Source: Candidatus Saccharimonadota bacterium
GTDB taxonomy: Bacteria; Patescibacteriota; Saccharimonadia; Saccharimonadales; Saccharimonadaceae
Reading direction: 5' to 3'
Assembly (NCBI GenBank): GCA_900556885.1
Contig: UNSQ01000002.1
Span: forward strand, 1-58,664
Length of the DNA stretch: 58,664 nucleotides
The position numbers and the translations under genes are program-made. Of the stretch, positions 1 to 7,332 are shown piece after piece. Numbering within the stretch: the stretch's first letter is position 1; every line of letters starts with the position of its first letter. Under the pieces are notes generated by a model, which worked only from the letters and a program-made list of their open reading frames with translations, was not told the origin of the DNA and did no database searches.

Positions 1-246
1 CAAGCAACCACTTTCTTCAAGCGCAACGCTGAGTCGCAAGCCAATCAGTCAATCCAACTGTACTTTACCCACAGTCAGCTGCGCGGGCAAATCAATAACG
101 ACAACATAACCGACGGTGAGAAGACTTATACTAACGGCACGCCAGAATGGGTTGATCTGGATAAGATTGACAATATAAACTTTCGCCACAGCGTGGATCT
201 AAAAACAATTTTACAGGCGTATATTTCGCAATCTCGCACCCGCTAA
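1..246 (+). CDS. C-terminal part of an unidentified protein, possibly NUDIX-like (truncated by window edge)
   Basis: An open frame runs from base 1 to a TAA at 244-246 and gives 81 residues. The start lies outside the window. The tail contains DGEKTYTNGTPEWVDLDKID followed by a hydrophobic helix-like end (VDLKTILQAYI). A 'DGE...EWVDLDEL...F' arrangement after beta strands is common at the C-terminus of NUDIX hydrolases, so that is a possible family. The NUDIX box itself would lie upstream and is not visible. The frame is coding-like and ends just before a second short ORF on the same strand. Function is not established. Confidence 0.5.
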   Translation, partial: QATTFFKRNAESQANQSIQLYFTHSQLRGQINNDNITDGEKTYTNGTPEWVDLDKIDNINFRHSVDLKTILQAYISQSRTR

Positions 247-259
247 TAGTCGAATAATA

Positions 260-509
260 ATGAAACTATCCAAACCCGTAATTATCACCGGCGAATAATT
301 ATGTTCGAGGAGTCTACTATGGCGAGGGTAATTATGCTATAGCCCATATATATCCAGAAATTAGAGGATATCATAAGGCTTGCTATGGGAGTAGTAAGAA
401 TGTTGGGAAGATTTATCTTAGTAAAAAAGAGCGTGCGAAATATGCACATAATATGGGAAAAGATGTCGGACAGATCAAGTCTCGGATAAATGCTTTAAAT
501 AATCAATAA
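260..509 (+). pseudogene. Frameshifted or decayed small ORF
   Basis: An ATG at 260 opens a 12-residue frame (MKLSKPVIITGE) closed by TAA at 296-298. The +1-shifted frame is open from 282 to a TAA at 507-509 and reads as a plausible protein (YYGEGNYAIAHIYPEIRG, then a Lys-rich helical end) but has no good start of its own before 300. The simplest reading is one small gene of about 82 residues interrupted by a single-base frameshift near 291-300, in an AT-rich stretch (gcgaataatt). A sequencing error or a non-canonical start would also explain it. Its 3' end overlaps the convergent NUDIX gene by 35 nt. The family is not recognised. Confidence 0.35.
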
Positions 510-894
510 CATCTATATAATAAGGATCTGCGCCCTCTGGAATATTAGTATCTAATAATTCCGATAACGTCATCCAGCGGTATTTTTTATGTTCCCAGCT
601 CAATTTAACAGAAATGTCAGCCTCAGTCTTATCTATGACTATCTCAAAAAGTACATGTTTTGTGTTTTTGTGCTGCTTAACAAATAGCTTTTTTAAGTCA
701 TTTGGATATATACATATGCCAGTTTCTTCCTGTACTTCTCGCGCGGTCGCCATCCTGGAGGTTTCTTCAGATTCTACTTCTCCTCCAGGAAGATCAAGAT
801 GCCCAGGGAAATTAGGGTGTGTATCTCCCCTATAAAGCAGTAGATATTTACCATTTTTATTCTTAATAAGCGCTTTTGATACTGTTTTAACCAC
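475..894 (-). CDS. NUDIX hydrolase
   Basis: 139 residues with a complete NUDIX box: the second Gly of PGGEVESE, then E, seven residues, and REVQEETGI. This matches Gx5Ex7REUxEExGU, whose glutamates bind the metal. The N-terminal strand KNKNGKYLLLYRG leads into the box, as in MutT/NUDIX family proteins that hydrolyse nucleoside diphosphates linked to another moiety. The substrate cannot be read from sequence. The start is GTG (894-892), with no convincing Shine-Dalgarno site. It converges with the frameshifted ORF on the left. If the partial gene at the window start is also NUDIX, two such proteins would lie within 1 kb. Confidence 0.85.
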   Translation of the reverse strand: MVKTVSKALIKNKNGKYLLLYRGDTHPNFPGHLDLPGGEVESEETSRMATAREVQEETGICIYPNDLKKLFVKQHKNTKHVLFEIVIDKTEADISVKLSWEHKKYRWMTLSELLDTNIPEGADPYYIDVIDYLKHLSET

Positions 895-1153
895 ATTTCA
901 ATTGTAATGAAGAGACAATATTTGATCAATGTTGATGTACTGTGAATAATGAAAAGCGCCAAAAAATCAACTTGGAGAGGAAGTCACTTTTACGAATCGA
1001 GAAAACACCAGTCAGAAAGTCGCTGTAAAAGTGGTTGGTTTATTGCGTTGCCAAACCCTTCAATAACCTTTTCATTCATAATAATCCTGCAAAATTTGGC
1101 GGCGTTAATATTTCCTCCTCAGAGTCCTTTCTCTACTAGAAAATCAGCTAGAG
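895..1153. other. Intergenic stretch without a supported gene
   Basis: No convincing gene is seen here. On the minus strand a GAGGAGG sequence (rc of 1112-1118) precedes a short frame whose first ATG is at 1079 and stop at 990 (29 codons, starting MNEKVIEGFGNAIN). It could be a gene remnant or chance. Plus-strand frames here have a composition unlike the coding genes. Confidence 0.3.
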
Positions 1154-2053
1154 CTAATAATCCAGAACTATCGTCGCCTTTACTTGTTTTAGGATTGCGT
1201 TCATGTTTGCGACGTTTATAGTTTTTGCTAGGTCATTTCTGGTTAATGGCGTAGCGGTTTGTTGATAAAAATATATGGGCACTGAAATATAAAATGGGTC
1301 AGACGTGAAAGCTTCGGCAAGGTTTTTTAGGTCGGTTGCGTGCGAGGATATGTTAAAGCTTTGTAGATATGTCTGTATAGTTTCACTTGAGCTCAGTCGA
1401 GCAAGGTCTGTATTTTTTACGGTGTAGGTTTGGCTGGTGTAATTGCCATCATAGTACGCTATAAACTTTCCGGGGCTGGACGGGTAGGATGAGATTTTAT
1501 CGAAACAAATGTCGCGCACTAGATCTAAAAGTATTGGGTATGTGCAGAAAAATGCGGCAGTCAATTCATCGCTGGCGTCAGCAATTTCTACAGCAATCTT
1601 AACGTCTGTAAAATCCTTCGGACTATGGCTGATTTTAAGAGGAGAAATCTTAGATTTTGGGTGTGAATTGCTGGGAGTGGTTTTTTGACTATCGATAAAA
1701 TATTTTTGACAAAGAGCGAGCTGTTCTTGTAATAGCGTCATGTCTGCTATATCAATGTTGGATTGCATCTCGGCTTCTATGTGTGCGATGGACTGCTGAA
1801 TAAGAGACTCCTCAAAAGGCGTAATATCGTTGATGATTTTTTCAAATAATGCATTAGACTCGCTTGTGAATAGTGCGGACGTAAAAAATACGCTTGATTC
1901 GCTAGTCGTGCCATCCAATTCTCCAACGAAAGCCCGGTTACCGCCAGCTTTTTCCGTTTCCTTTAAGAATCGCCTAATAATCAGATGCTCAAACAGGTGA
2001 CATGTGTCGTGGTCTGCTGGTAAAGAATATGCTGAATACAAGTTGTGGATCAT
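1154..2053 (-). CDS. Small M16 (inverzincin) peptidase-like protein
   Basis: 299 residues. Residues 18-24 read CHLFEHL, giving H19-x-x-E22-H23, the inverted zinc motif HxxEH of the M16 family (pitrilysin, insulysin, mitochondrial processing peptidase). Family members have a third ligand, Glu, roughly 75 residues on; E93 and E95 in AHIEAEM are candidates. Genuine M16 enzymes are usually 400 residues or more with two homologous halves. This protein is about one half plus a short tail and lacks the long N-terminal strand region before the motif, so it may be a reduced enzyme or a non-catalytic relative. No signal peptide is visible. The ATG at 2053 sits 6 nt after a TATAAT box, which fixes the start. 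It lies alone on the minus strand. Confidence 0.5.
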   Translation of the reverse strand: MIHNLYSAYSLPADHDTCHLFEHLIIRRFLKETEKAGGNRAFVGELDGTTSESSVFFTSALFTSESNALFEKIINDITPFEESLIQQSIAHIEAEMQSNIDIADMTLLQEQLALCQKYFIDSQKTTPSNSHPKSKISPLKISHSPKDFTDVKIAVEIADASDELTAAFFCTYPILLDLVRDICFDKISSYPSSPGKFIAYYDGNYTSQTYTVKNTDLARLSSSETIQTYLQSFNISSHATDLKNLAEAFTSDPFYISVPIYFYQQTATPLTRNDLAKTINVANMNAILKQVKATIVLDY

Positions 2054-2068
2054 GAGTTTATTATATCA
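2054..2068 (-). promoter_or_regulatory. Extended -10 leaderless promoter of the M16-like gene
   Basis: On the minus strand TGA-TATAAT (2068-2060) is followed by six bases and then the ATG at 2053. The expected transcription start falls on or next to the start codon. No -35 box or Shine-Dalgarno site is evident. Confidence 0.6.
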
Positions 2069-2095
2069 GTATGAAAGTTAGCCTAAATCTTATAA
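2061..2095 (+). repeat. Near-identical copy of the pheT start region (fossil)
   Basis: Bases 2061-2095 match 2572-2606 at 33 of 35 positions. The match covers the ten bases before the pheT ATG and its first eight codons (MKVSLNLI). In this copy the frame continues only to a TAG at 2137-2139 (22 codons). It is therefore a 5' fragment of pheT, separated from the real gene by about 500 nt that carry a hypothetical gene. Confidence 0.8.
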
Positions 2096-2126
2096 GCTTG
2101 GTGGCGTGTTCGTACGAAGAAAAGCT

Positions 2127-2402
2127 TTATTTATCATAGTCAAACAAGCTTCCAGCTCCCGCCGCTTTATATAAAGCATCTATCGCTAAGAGTATATCAT
2201 TCTGAAGTGCTGGTTGGTTGTCAATATTCTTATCATAAAAATCCCGCAATGACTTCGGATAGTGTTCGTTGGGCGCATCGTACAGGAACGTATCCTGCAG
2301 TAGCTTCTTCTGCTCGGGCGAAATATCATTAAAAAACTCTGGGTGAAAATCATAAAACCATTCTAGGCGGGTCTGTAATTCTAGATATCTATCGTAGTTC
2401 AT
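2127..2402 (-). CDS. Hypothetical protein, 91 residues
   Basis: A soluble, mostly helical-looking protein (MNYDRYLELQTRLEWFYDFH...). No family is recognised. An upstream in-frame ATG at 2438 would add 12 residues, but a TATAAT box lies inside that extension exactly 6 nt before the ATG at 2402, so 2402 is preferred. Upstream of the promoter an inverted repeat CCTCTC...GAGAGG (2423-2447) could be an operator or a terminator remnant. The gene lies between the two copies of the pheT start sequence, so it may have been inserted there or carried by a duplication. Confidence 0.6.
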   Translation of the reverse strand: MNYDRYLELQTRLEWFYDFHPEFFNDISPEQKKLLQDTFLYDAPNEHYPKSLRDFYDKNIDNQPALQNDILLAIDALYKAAGAGSLFDYDK

Positions 2403-2414
2403 AGCTATATTATA
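2403..2414 (-). promoter_or_regulatory. Leaderless -10 promoter of the 91-residue hypothetical gene
   Basis: TATAAT (2414-2409, minus strand) is followed by ATAGCT and then ATG at 2402: six bases between box and start codon. No Shine-Dalgarno site is present. Confidence 0.6.
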
Positions 2415-2563
2415 ATTCAGGGAATGACCCCTCTCCAAGTCTGAAGAGAGGAGTGTCTTTGAGGATTATCTCCCGCTTATTCAAGGACGGCTGTATTTTG
2501 CCCTAGAGTAATTTTCACCTTTGTTATTTATAGTTTTCTAAGGTCGATTACTTGCTGGTAAGA

Positions 2564-2581
2564 TGATATAATTATATTAGT
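2564..2581 (+). promoter_or_regulatory. Extended -10 promoter of pheT, near-leaderless
   Basis: TGA-TATAAT (2564-2572) precedes the pheT ATG by nine bases. No Shine-Dalgarno sequence lies in the gap. The last ten of these bases are also part of the duplicated element at 2061-2095. Confidence 0.55.
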
Positions 2582-2606
2582 ATGAAAGTTAGCTTAAATC
2601 TTATAA
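2572..2606 (+). repeat. Second copy of the 35-nt pheT-start repeat (in the intact gene)
   Basis: This is the partner of 2061-2095, with mismatches at the C/T before AGT and at the C/T in the fifth codon. It includes the true pheT start. Confidence 0.8.
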
Positions 2607-5095
2607 AACAATTGATTAATTTTGAGTTGCCGCCAGTTGATGAGCTGGTGTCGCGTGTCAATCAGCAACTTGGTGGTGTCGAGGAAGTGATTGACCTGAA
2701 GGCCAAATATGGTGGCGCGCGCATTGTGCGAGTTGTTGAGTGCGAAAAGCATCCGAATGCGGATCGTTTGAGCGTGACTAAAATTAACGATGGTGGCGTA
2801 GCGGATGTTCCAAGGGATGATAATGGTTATGTGCAAGTGGTTTGCGGTGCGCCGAATGTTCATGCTGATATGTGGGCAATTTGGTTGTCGCCAAAAAGCA
2901 CCGTTCCAGCAAGTTTTGATGACGCCGAGCCGTTCGTGCTGGATGCGCGACCGCTGCGTGGAATCTTAAGCCAGGGCATGCTGGCGGCGGCTGATGAGCT
3001 GGCGATTGGTACGGATCACGAGGGAATTATTGAGATTAATGAGCGTGATATTCCGGCTGGCGTTACACTTCAGGCTGGCGCAAGTTTTGCGGAAGTGTTT
3101 GGGCTGGACGATTACGTGCTGGAAATTGAGAATAAGATGTTTACGCACAGGCCGGATTGTTTTGGGCAACTCGGTGTGGCGCGTGAAATTGCTGGCATTT
3201 TTCATCAGCAGTTTAATAGTCCTGACTGGTATAATGCTATTCAAGAATTCGCAGATAGCGATGGCTTAGAGCTTGAAGTGTTTAATGAAGCCAATGAGCT
3301 TGCGCCCGCATTTTCTGTGATTGCTATAAAAAATGTAGATATTCATCCAAGCCCGTTGTGGTTGCAATGTCAATTAGTTGCAATGGGTGGCAAGCCTATC
3401 AATAACATCGTTGACGCGACAAACTACGTGATGTTTATGACGGCGCAGCCGACTCACGCTTATGATTACGACAAGTTGCGTGGACATAAACTTGGCGTGC
3501 GAATGGCGCACGATGGCGAAAAAGTCGGTTTGCTTAACGGCAAGGAATATGAATTGACGGCTGATGATATTGTGATCGCTGACGGCAAAGGTGTGATTGG
3601 GCTAGCTGGAATTATGGGCGGCGTTGATACGGAAGTTTCGGCTGAAACGAAGAATATTGTCCTTGAATGTGCCAATTTTGATATGTACGCGCTACGTCGC
3701 ACGGCTATGCGTCACGGAATTTTCACCGACGCTCTGACTAGGTTTAATAAGGGGCAGTCGCCAGCACAAATTGACCCTGTCTTAAAATGGTTAATTGGTA
3801 TGGTTGGTGGTGAGCAAGCTAGTCCTATGCTATTTAAGAATCATTCTTCATTGCGACAAGTGTTGGTCGATGGTAAACACTGGCACGGTGGATTGTTGAT
3901 TCCTAAAAGGTTTGTCGAAGAACGTCTGGGTATTGACTTTGCCGAGAATGAGATTGAGGCACTACTAAAGAATGTTGAATTTATCGTTGACGATGGTAAT
4001 AAATATGGCGAAGCTGGCGTGATGGTTTACAGTCCATTTTGGCGAACAGATATTGAGCTTCCTGAGGATATTGTTGAGGAAGTTGGGCGATTATACGGCT
4101 TTGATAGACTGCCGCGTCATTTGCCAGAGCGTAGTATTAAATCTGCACCGAAGAATGAGCGTCGTGAATTGAAACAGAAGATTCGTCAAAGTTTGTCGCG
4201 AGCTGGAGCGAACGAAGTTTTGACATATAGCTTTGTTCATGAGCGAGTTTTGAAAAATTCCGACCAAGATCCGAGCCGTGCATATCGCTTGAGCAATGCG
4301 CTTAGTCCAGACTTGCAATATTACCGAATTAGCATTTTGCCGAGTTTGCTGGATAAAGTTCACGCCAATATAAAATCTGGGCATGACGAATTTATGCTGT
4401 TTGAAATTGGCAAAATTCACGATAAGAAATTAGGATTTAACGATGAGAATTTGCCGATTGAAAAGACTTTCATTGACGGAGTTTATGCGAATAAAAAACC
4501 TCAAGCTGGCGCGCCGTTTTACAAGGTGAGGAAAATTGCTGAAAGGCTGATGAAGGATTTGAGCGTTGAGGCTGATTTTGTGAAGATTGCGGAATCTGAC
4601 AGCGATGTTCCAGCGCCATTTGACGCGAAACGCAGCGCTTGGATTGTGGCGAAGAACGGCGACAATTTGGGGATTGTTGGCGAGCTGGTTTCATCTGCTC
4701 GACGTAATTTCAAATTGCCAGATTACACCGCGGCGTTTTCTATTGACATTGAAAAATTGCAGGAAAATCTGAGTAAAAATCAGGACTATAATTACCAGCC
4801 GTTAAGCCGTTTTCCATCGACTGCCAGAGACATTTCATTGAAAATGGATTCGAATGTTGATTATGCGAAGGTTTATGCTTGTGCTGAAGAAGTTGCAAAA
4901 AAACACGGTGAGTTACAAATTAACATAACGCCGATTGCGATATATCAGCCAAAAAATGACGATTCGACAAAAACTGTAACTTTGAATGTAAAGCTTACGA
5001 GTGCCGAGCGAACGTTGGAAGATAAAGACATCGCGCCGATTATTGAGGAGATCGCCGCGATGGCTGCGGAAGAATTCGACGCCGCTCAGGTTTAA
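2582..5095 (+). CDS. pheT: Phenylalanine--tRNA ligase beta subunit
   Basis: 837 residues. It pairs with PheS to charge tRNA-Phe in the cytoplasm. Visible domains in order are: an N-terminal EMAP/OB-type tRNA-binding domain (about 40-150, with VVECEKHPNADRL); the B3/B4 editing domain (about 210-390, with DATNYVMFMTAQPTHAYD); B5 and the catalytic-like core (about 430-700); and the FDX-ACB anticodon-binding domain at the end (about 745-837, YQPLSRFPSTARDIS). Length is normal for a bacterial beta subunit. pheS is usually directly upstream, but here the upstream genes are unrelated and lie on the other strand, so pheS must lie elsewhere. The start is supported by the promoter spacing and by the MKVSLNLI beginning. 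Confidence 0.97.
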   Translation: MKVSLNLIKQLINFELPPVDELVSRVNQQLGGVEEVIDLKAKYGGARIVRVVECEKHPNADRLSVTKINDGGVADVPRDDNGYVQVVCGAPNVHADMWAIWLSPKSTVPASFDDAEPFVLDARPLRGILSQGMLAAADELAIGTDHEGIIEINERDIPAGVTLQAGASFAEVFGLDDYVLEIENKMFTHRPDCFGQLGVAREIAGIFHQQFNSPDWYNAIQEFADSDGLELEVFNEANELAPAFSVIAIKNVDIHPSPLWLQCQLVAMGGKPINNIVDATNYVMFMTAQPTHAYDYDKLRGHKLGVRMAHDGEKVGLLNGKEYELTADDIVIADGKGVIGLAGIMGGVDTEVSAETKNIVLECANFDMYALRRTAMRHGIFTDALTRFNKGQSPAQIDPVLKWLIGMVGGEQASPMLFKNHSSLRQVLVDGKHWHGGLLIPKRFVEERLGIDFAENEIEALLKNVEFIVDDGNKYGEAGVMVYSPFWRTDIELPEDIVEEVGRLYGFDRLPRHLPERSIKSAPKNERRELKQKIRQSLSRAGANEVLTYSFVHERVLKNSDQDPSRAYRLSNALSPDLQYYRISILPSLLDKVHANIKSGHDEFMLFEIGKIHDKKLGFNDENLPIEKTFIDGVYANKKPQAGAPFYKVRKIAERLMKDLSVEADFVKIAESDSDVPAPFDAKRSAWIVAKNGDNLGIVGELVSSARRNFKLPDYTAAFSIDIEKLQENLSKNQDYNYQPLSRFPSTARDISLKMDSNVDYAKVYACAEEVAKKHGELQINITPIAIYQPKNDDSTKTVTLNVKLTSAERTLEDKDIAPIIEEIAAMAAEEFDAAQV

Positions 5096-5121
5096 TGTGA
5101 TTTGTTGCGCTTGATAAAAAT

Positions 5122-5130
5122 TGTTATAAT
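5122..5130 (+). promoter_or_regulatory. Extended -10 promoter of the FKBP-trxB-ppa operon
   Basis: TGT-TATAAT ends 23 nt before the ATG at 5154. This leaves a short leader carrying a strong Shine-Dalgarno site, AAAGGAGG at 5143-5150, so unlike most core genes here this operon is not leaderless. Confidence 0.6.
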
Positions 5131-5153
5131 TGAAAGGTAAATAAAGGAGGAAT

Positions 5154-5831
5154 ATGGCAACTACAAAAGGCCAGAGAATAGGTATTTGGGTTATTGCCGG
5201 CATGATGTTTTTGGGGACCGTTGGCGGATTTGTCGCTATGATGGTGGCGCCTGGAAATGAAGCCAAAGACCAAGCCGCGTTTAAGAAAGCTCAGGATGAA
5301 TACACCAAGGCTACTGACGAGCGAAAAAAGAAAGTAGAGGCTCAGGCTAATGAATTGAGCCAAAAATATTACGGCAAGTTTTCTGAGTTCAGCTCGCGAG
5401 TTGGCGCGTTTGAAGCTAGTGGAGTCAAAGAGCTTGTTAAGGAAGATTTGGTTGAAGGCGAAGGTGCTGAGGTTAAGGATGACACCAAGCTGGCAGTTTA
5501 CTATATTGGCTGGAATGCCAAGGGCGAGATTTTTGATCAATCAATTGCCGACGGTAAACTGAAAGCTCCGCTAAATATGGATGGTCCAGCAAATACTGCA
5601 GTCATTCAAGGCTGGAAAGAGGGTTTGATTGGTATGAAAATTGGCGGTGTGCGCGAACTAACAATTCCAGCCAACAAGGCTTATGGCGACAAAGCTCAGG
5701 GCGATAAAATTCCTGCAAATTCTCCGCTTAAGTTTGTGGTGATGGCTATTGAAAAGCCAGCCGATATTCCAGAGCCAGAAATGCCAGAAGTGATGAAGCA
5801 ATATTATCGATCGCGAGGTTTCAATGTCTAA
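5154..5831 (+). CDS. Membrane-anchored FKBP-type peptidyl-prolyl cis-trans isomerase
   Basis: 225 residues. An N-terminal hydrophobic segment (about 9-32, IGIWVIAGMMFLGTVGGFVA) anchors the protein. A charged coiled-coil-like stretch follows (35-75), then an FKBP domain (about 95-205). The domain shows the FKBP core VIQGWKEGLIGMKIGG and VRELTIPANKAYGDKAQGDKIPANS, which form the prolyl-binding pocket in the family. It probably assists folding of proteins outside the membrane. It is the first gene of an operon: trxB starts inside its last codons (8-nt overlap), and the pairing of an exported foldase with a thioredoxin reductase suggests a thiol/protein-folding theme. Confidence 0.9.
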   Translation: MATTKGQRIGIWVIAGMMFLGTVGGFVAMMVAPGNEAKDQAAFKKAQDEYTKATDERKKKVEAQANELSQKYYGKFSEFSSRVGAFEASGVKELVKEDLVEGEGAEVKDDTKLAVYYIGWNAKGEIFDQSIADGKLKAPLNMDGPANTAVIQGWKEGLIGMKIGGVRELTIPANKAYGDKAQGDKIPANSPLKFVVMAIEKPADIPEPEMPEVMKQYYRSRGFNV

Positions 5832-6756
5832 AGATGTTGTTATTGTTGGCGCTGGTCCAAGCGCGTTAACGGCGGCGATTTACTTGTCGCGCGAAGATGT
5901 CGACACGACGTTATATGAGCGTGGCGTGGTTGGCGGAATGGCGGCGATTACTGATCAAATTGATAATTATCCTGGATTTGCTGAAGGTGTTACGGGAATG
6001 AAGTTGGCGTCTGAATTGCAACAACAGGCGGAGCGATTTGGCGCGAAGATTGAGTATGGCGACGTGACGGAATTGAAGCAAGTTGATGGAGAATTAGAGC
6101 TGACGATTGACGGTCAATCTGTCCGCGCGAAGTCAGTTTTGCTAGCGACTGGCTCAAATCATCGCAAATTAGGCGTTCCGGGCGAAGACGAACTATATGG
6201 TCGAGGCGTGCATTACTGTGCGACTTGCGACGGCGCGTTTTATCGTGATAAAAATCTAATCGTTGTCGGTGGCGGAAATTCAGCAGTTCAAGAGGCGATA
6301 TTTTTGACGCGATACGCTAGTCATATTGATCTGTTGGTTCGCAGTAAATTGCGTGCTAGTGACATTTTGCAAAAAGATTTGCAGAAATATGTCGATGATG
6401 GAAAAATTACCGTTCACATCGGCGCAACGACTGATGAAATTATTGTCAAAGACGATAAGTTTTACGGCGTTAAATCGACCCAAAACGGCGAGCAGAAAGA
6501 ATTTACCGCTGACGGATTGTTTGTGTTTATCGGGCTAATTCCGAACACACAGTTTTTGGCAAATTCAGATGTTGAATTAGATCTGGGCGGGCATATTATT
6601 ACTGACGAACATCTGCACACTAATATTCCTGGCGTTTTTGCTTCTGGCGATGTACGCTCGGGGGCAACTATGCAAATCGCTTCGGCGGTTGGTGAAGGTG
6701 CGGTGGCAGCGCTGCAGATTCGTGAATATTTACAAGAAAAAGCCAGAGAGGAGTAA
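5824..6756 (+). CDS. trxB: Thioredoxin-disulfide reductase
   Basis: 310 residues. It transfers electrons from NADPH through FAD to thioredoxin. It has an N-terminal FAD-binding GxGxxA region (VGAGPSALTAA, residues 8-18), the redox-active CATC pair at C132 and C135 followed by DGAF, an NADPH-binding VVGGGNSAVQEA segment at about 147-158, and a second FAD motif near the C-terminus (GVFASGDV). Length is typical of low-molecular-weight TrxB. The start overlaps the FKBP gene by 8 nt, indicating translational coupling. Thioredoxin itself is not in the window. Confidence 0.95.
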   Translation: MSKDVVIVGAGPSALTAAIYLSREDVDTTLYERGVVGGMAAITDQIDNYPGFAEGVTGMKLASELQQQAERFGAKIEYGDVTELKQVDGELELTIDGQSVRAKSVLLATGSNHRKLGVPGEDELYGRGVHYCATCDGAFYRDKNLIVVGGGNSAVQEAIFLTRYASHIDLLVRSKLRASDILQKDLQKYVDDGKITVHIGATTDEIIVKDDKFYGVKSTQNGEQKEFTADGLFVFIGLIPNTQFLANSDVELDLGGHIITDEHLHTNIPGVFASGDVRSGATMQIASAVGEGAVAALQIREYLQEKAREE

Positions 6757-6759
6757 AAA

Positions 6760-7290
6760 ATGGCAGATTTTAATCAAATTTTAACACCTGGCGATGTCGA
6801 AAATGGCATCGTAAATGTAGTTGTTGAGATTCCACAGGGATCAAGTCATAAGATCGAGTGGAACCGCGAGCTTGCAGTGATGCAGTTGGATCGTGTTGAG
6901 CCAGCTATTTTTGCAAAGCCAACAAACTACGGTTTCATTCCACAAACTTTGGATGAAGATGGCGACGAATTGGACGCGCTAATTATCACCGACGAACCGC
7001 TGACGACCGGTATTTTTATGGAAGCAAAAGTTATCGGTGTGTTGGAATTCGTTGACGATAATGAAGTTGACGACAAGGTTATTGTTGTGCCAGCCGACGA
7101 CCGAAACACTGGCAACGCAATCAACTCACTAGAAGATCTACCTTCACAATTGTTGAAACAAATTGAACACCATTTCAATCACTACAAGGACTTGAAGAAG
7201 CCTGGCTCAACTGTAGTTAAGGGCTTCGGCGACGTAGAAAGAGCAAAGCAGATTATCCGCGAGTCGATTACCCGTTGGAACGAAAAATAA
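6760..7290 (+). CDS. ppa: Inorganic pyrophosphatase (family I, soluble)
   Basis: 176 residues. It hydrolyses pyrophosphate to two phosphates and so drives biosynthetic reactions. The family signature is present as DEDGDELDAL (the D-x-D-x-x-D metal-binding aspartates), preceded by the conserved PTNYGFIPQTL and followed by the VVPADDRN region. The 3-nt gap to trxB and the GAGAGGAG upstream fit the last gene of the operon that starts at 5154. Confidence 0.96.
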   Translation: MADFNQILTPGDVENGIVNVVVEIPQGSSHKIEWNRELAVMQLDRVEPAIFAKPTNYGFIPQTLDEDGDELDALIITDEPLTTGIFMEAKVIGVLEFVDDNEVDDKVIVVPADDRNTGNAINSLEDLPSQLLKQIEHHFNHYKDLKKPGSTVVKGFGDVERAKQIIRESITRWNEK

Positions 7291-7332
7291 ATCACGTTTG
7301 ATTATTGATTAAAATCGAGAGACTGGCGAGCG

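Noticed and set aside
949..1221. Plus-strand frame of 90 codons overlapping the end of the M16-like gene
   Set aside because: No ribosome site or promoter, protein-like composition is lacking, and half of it is antisense to a better gene.
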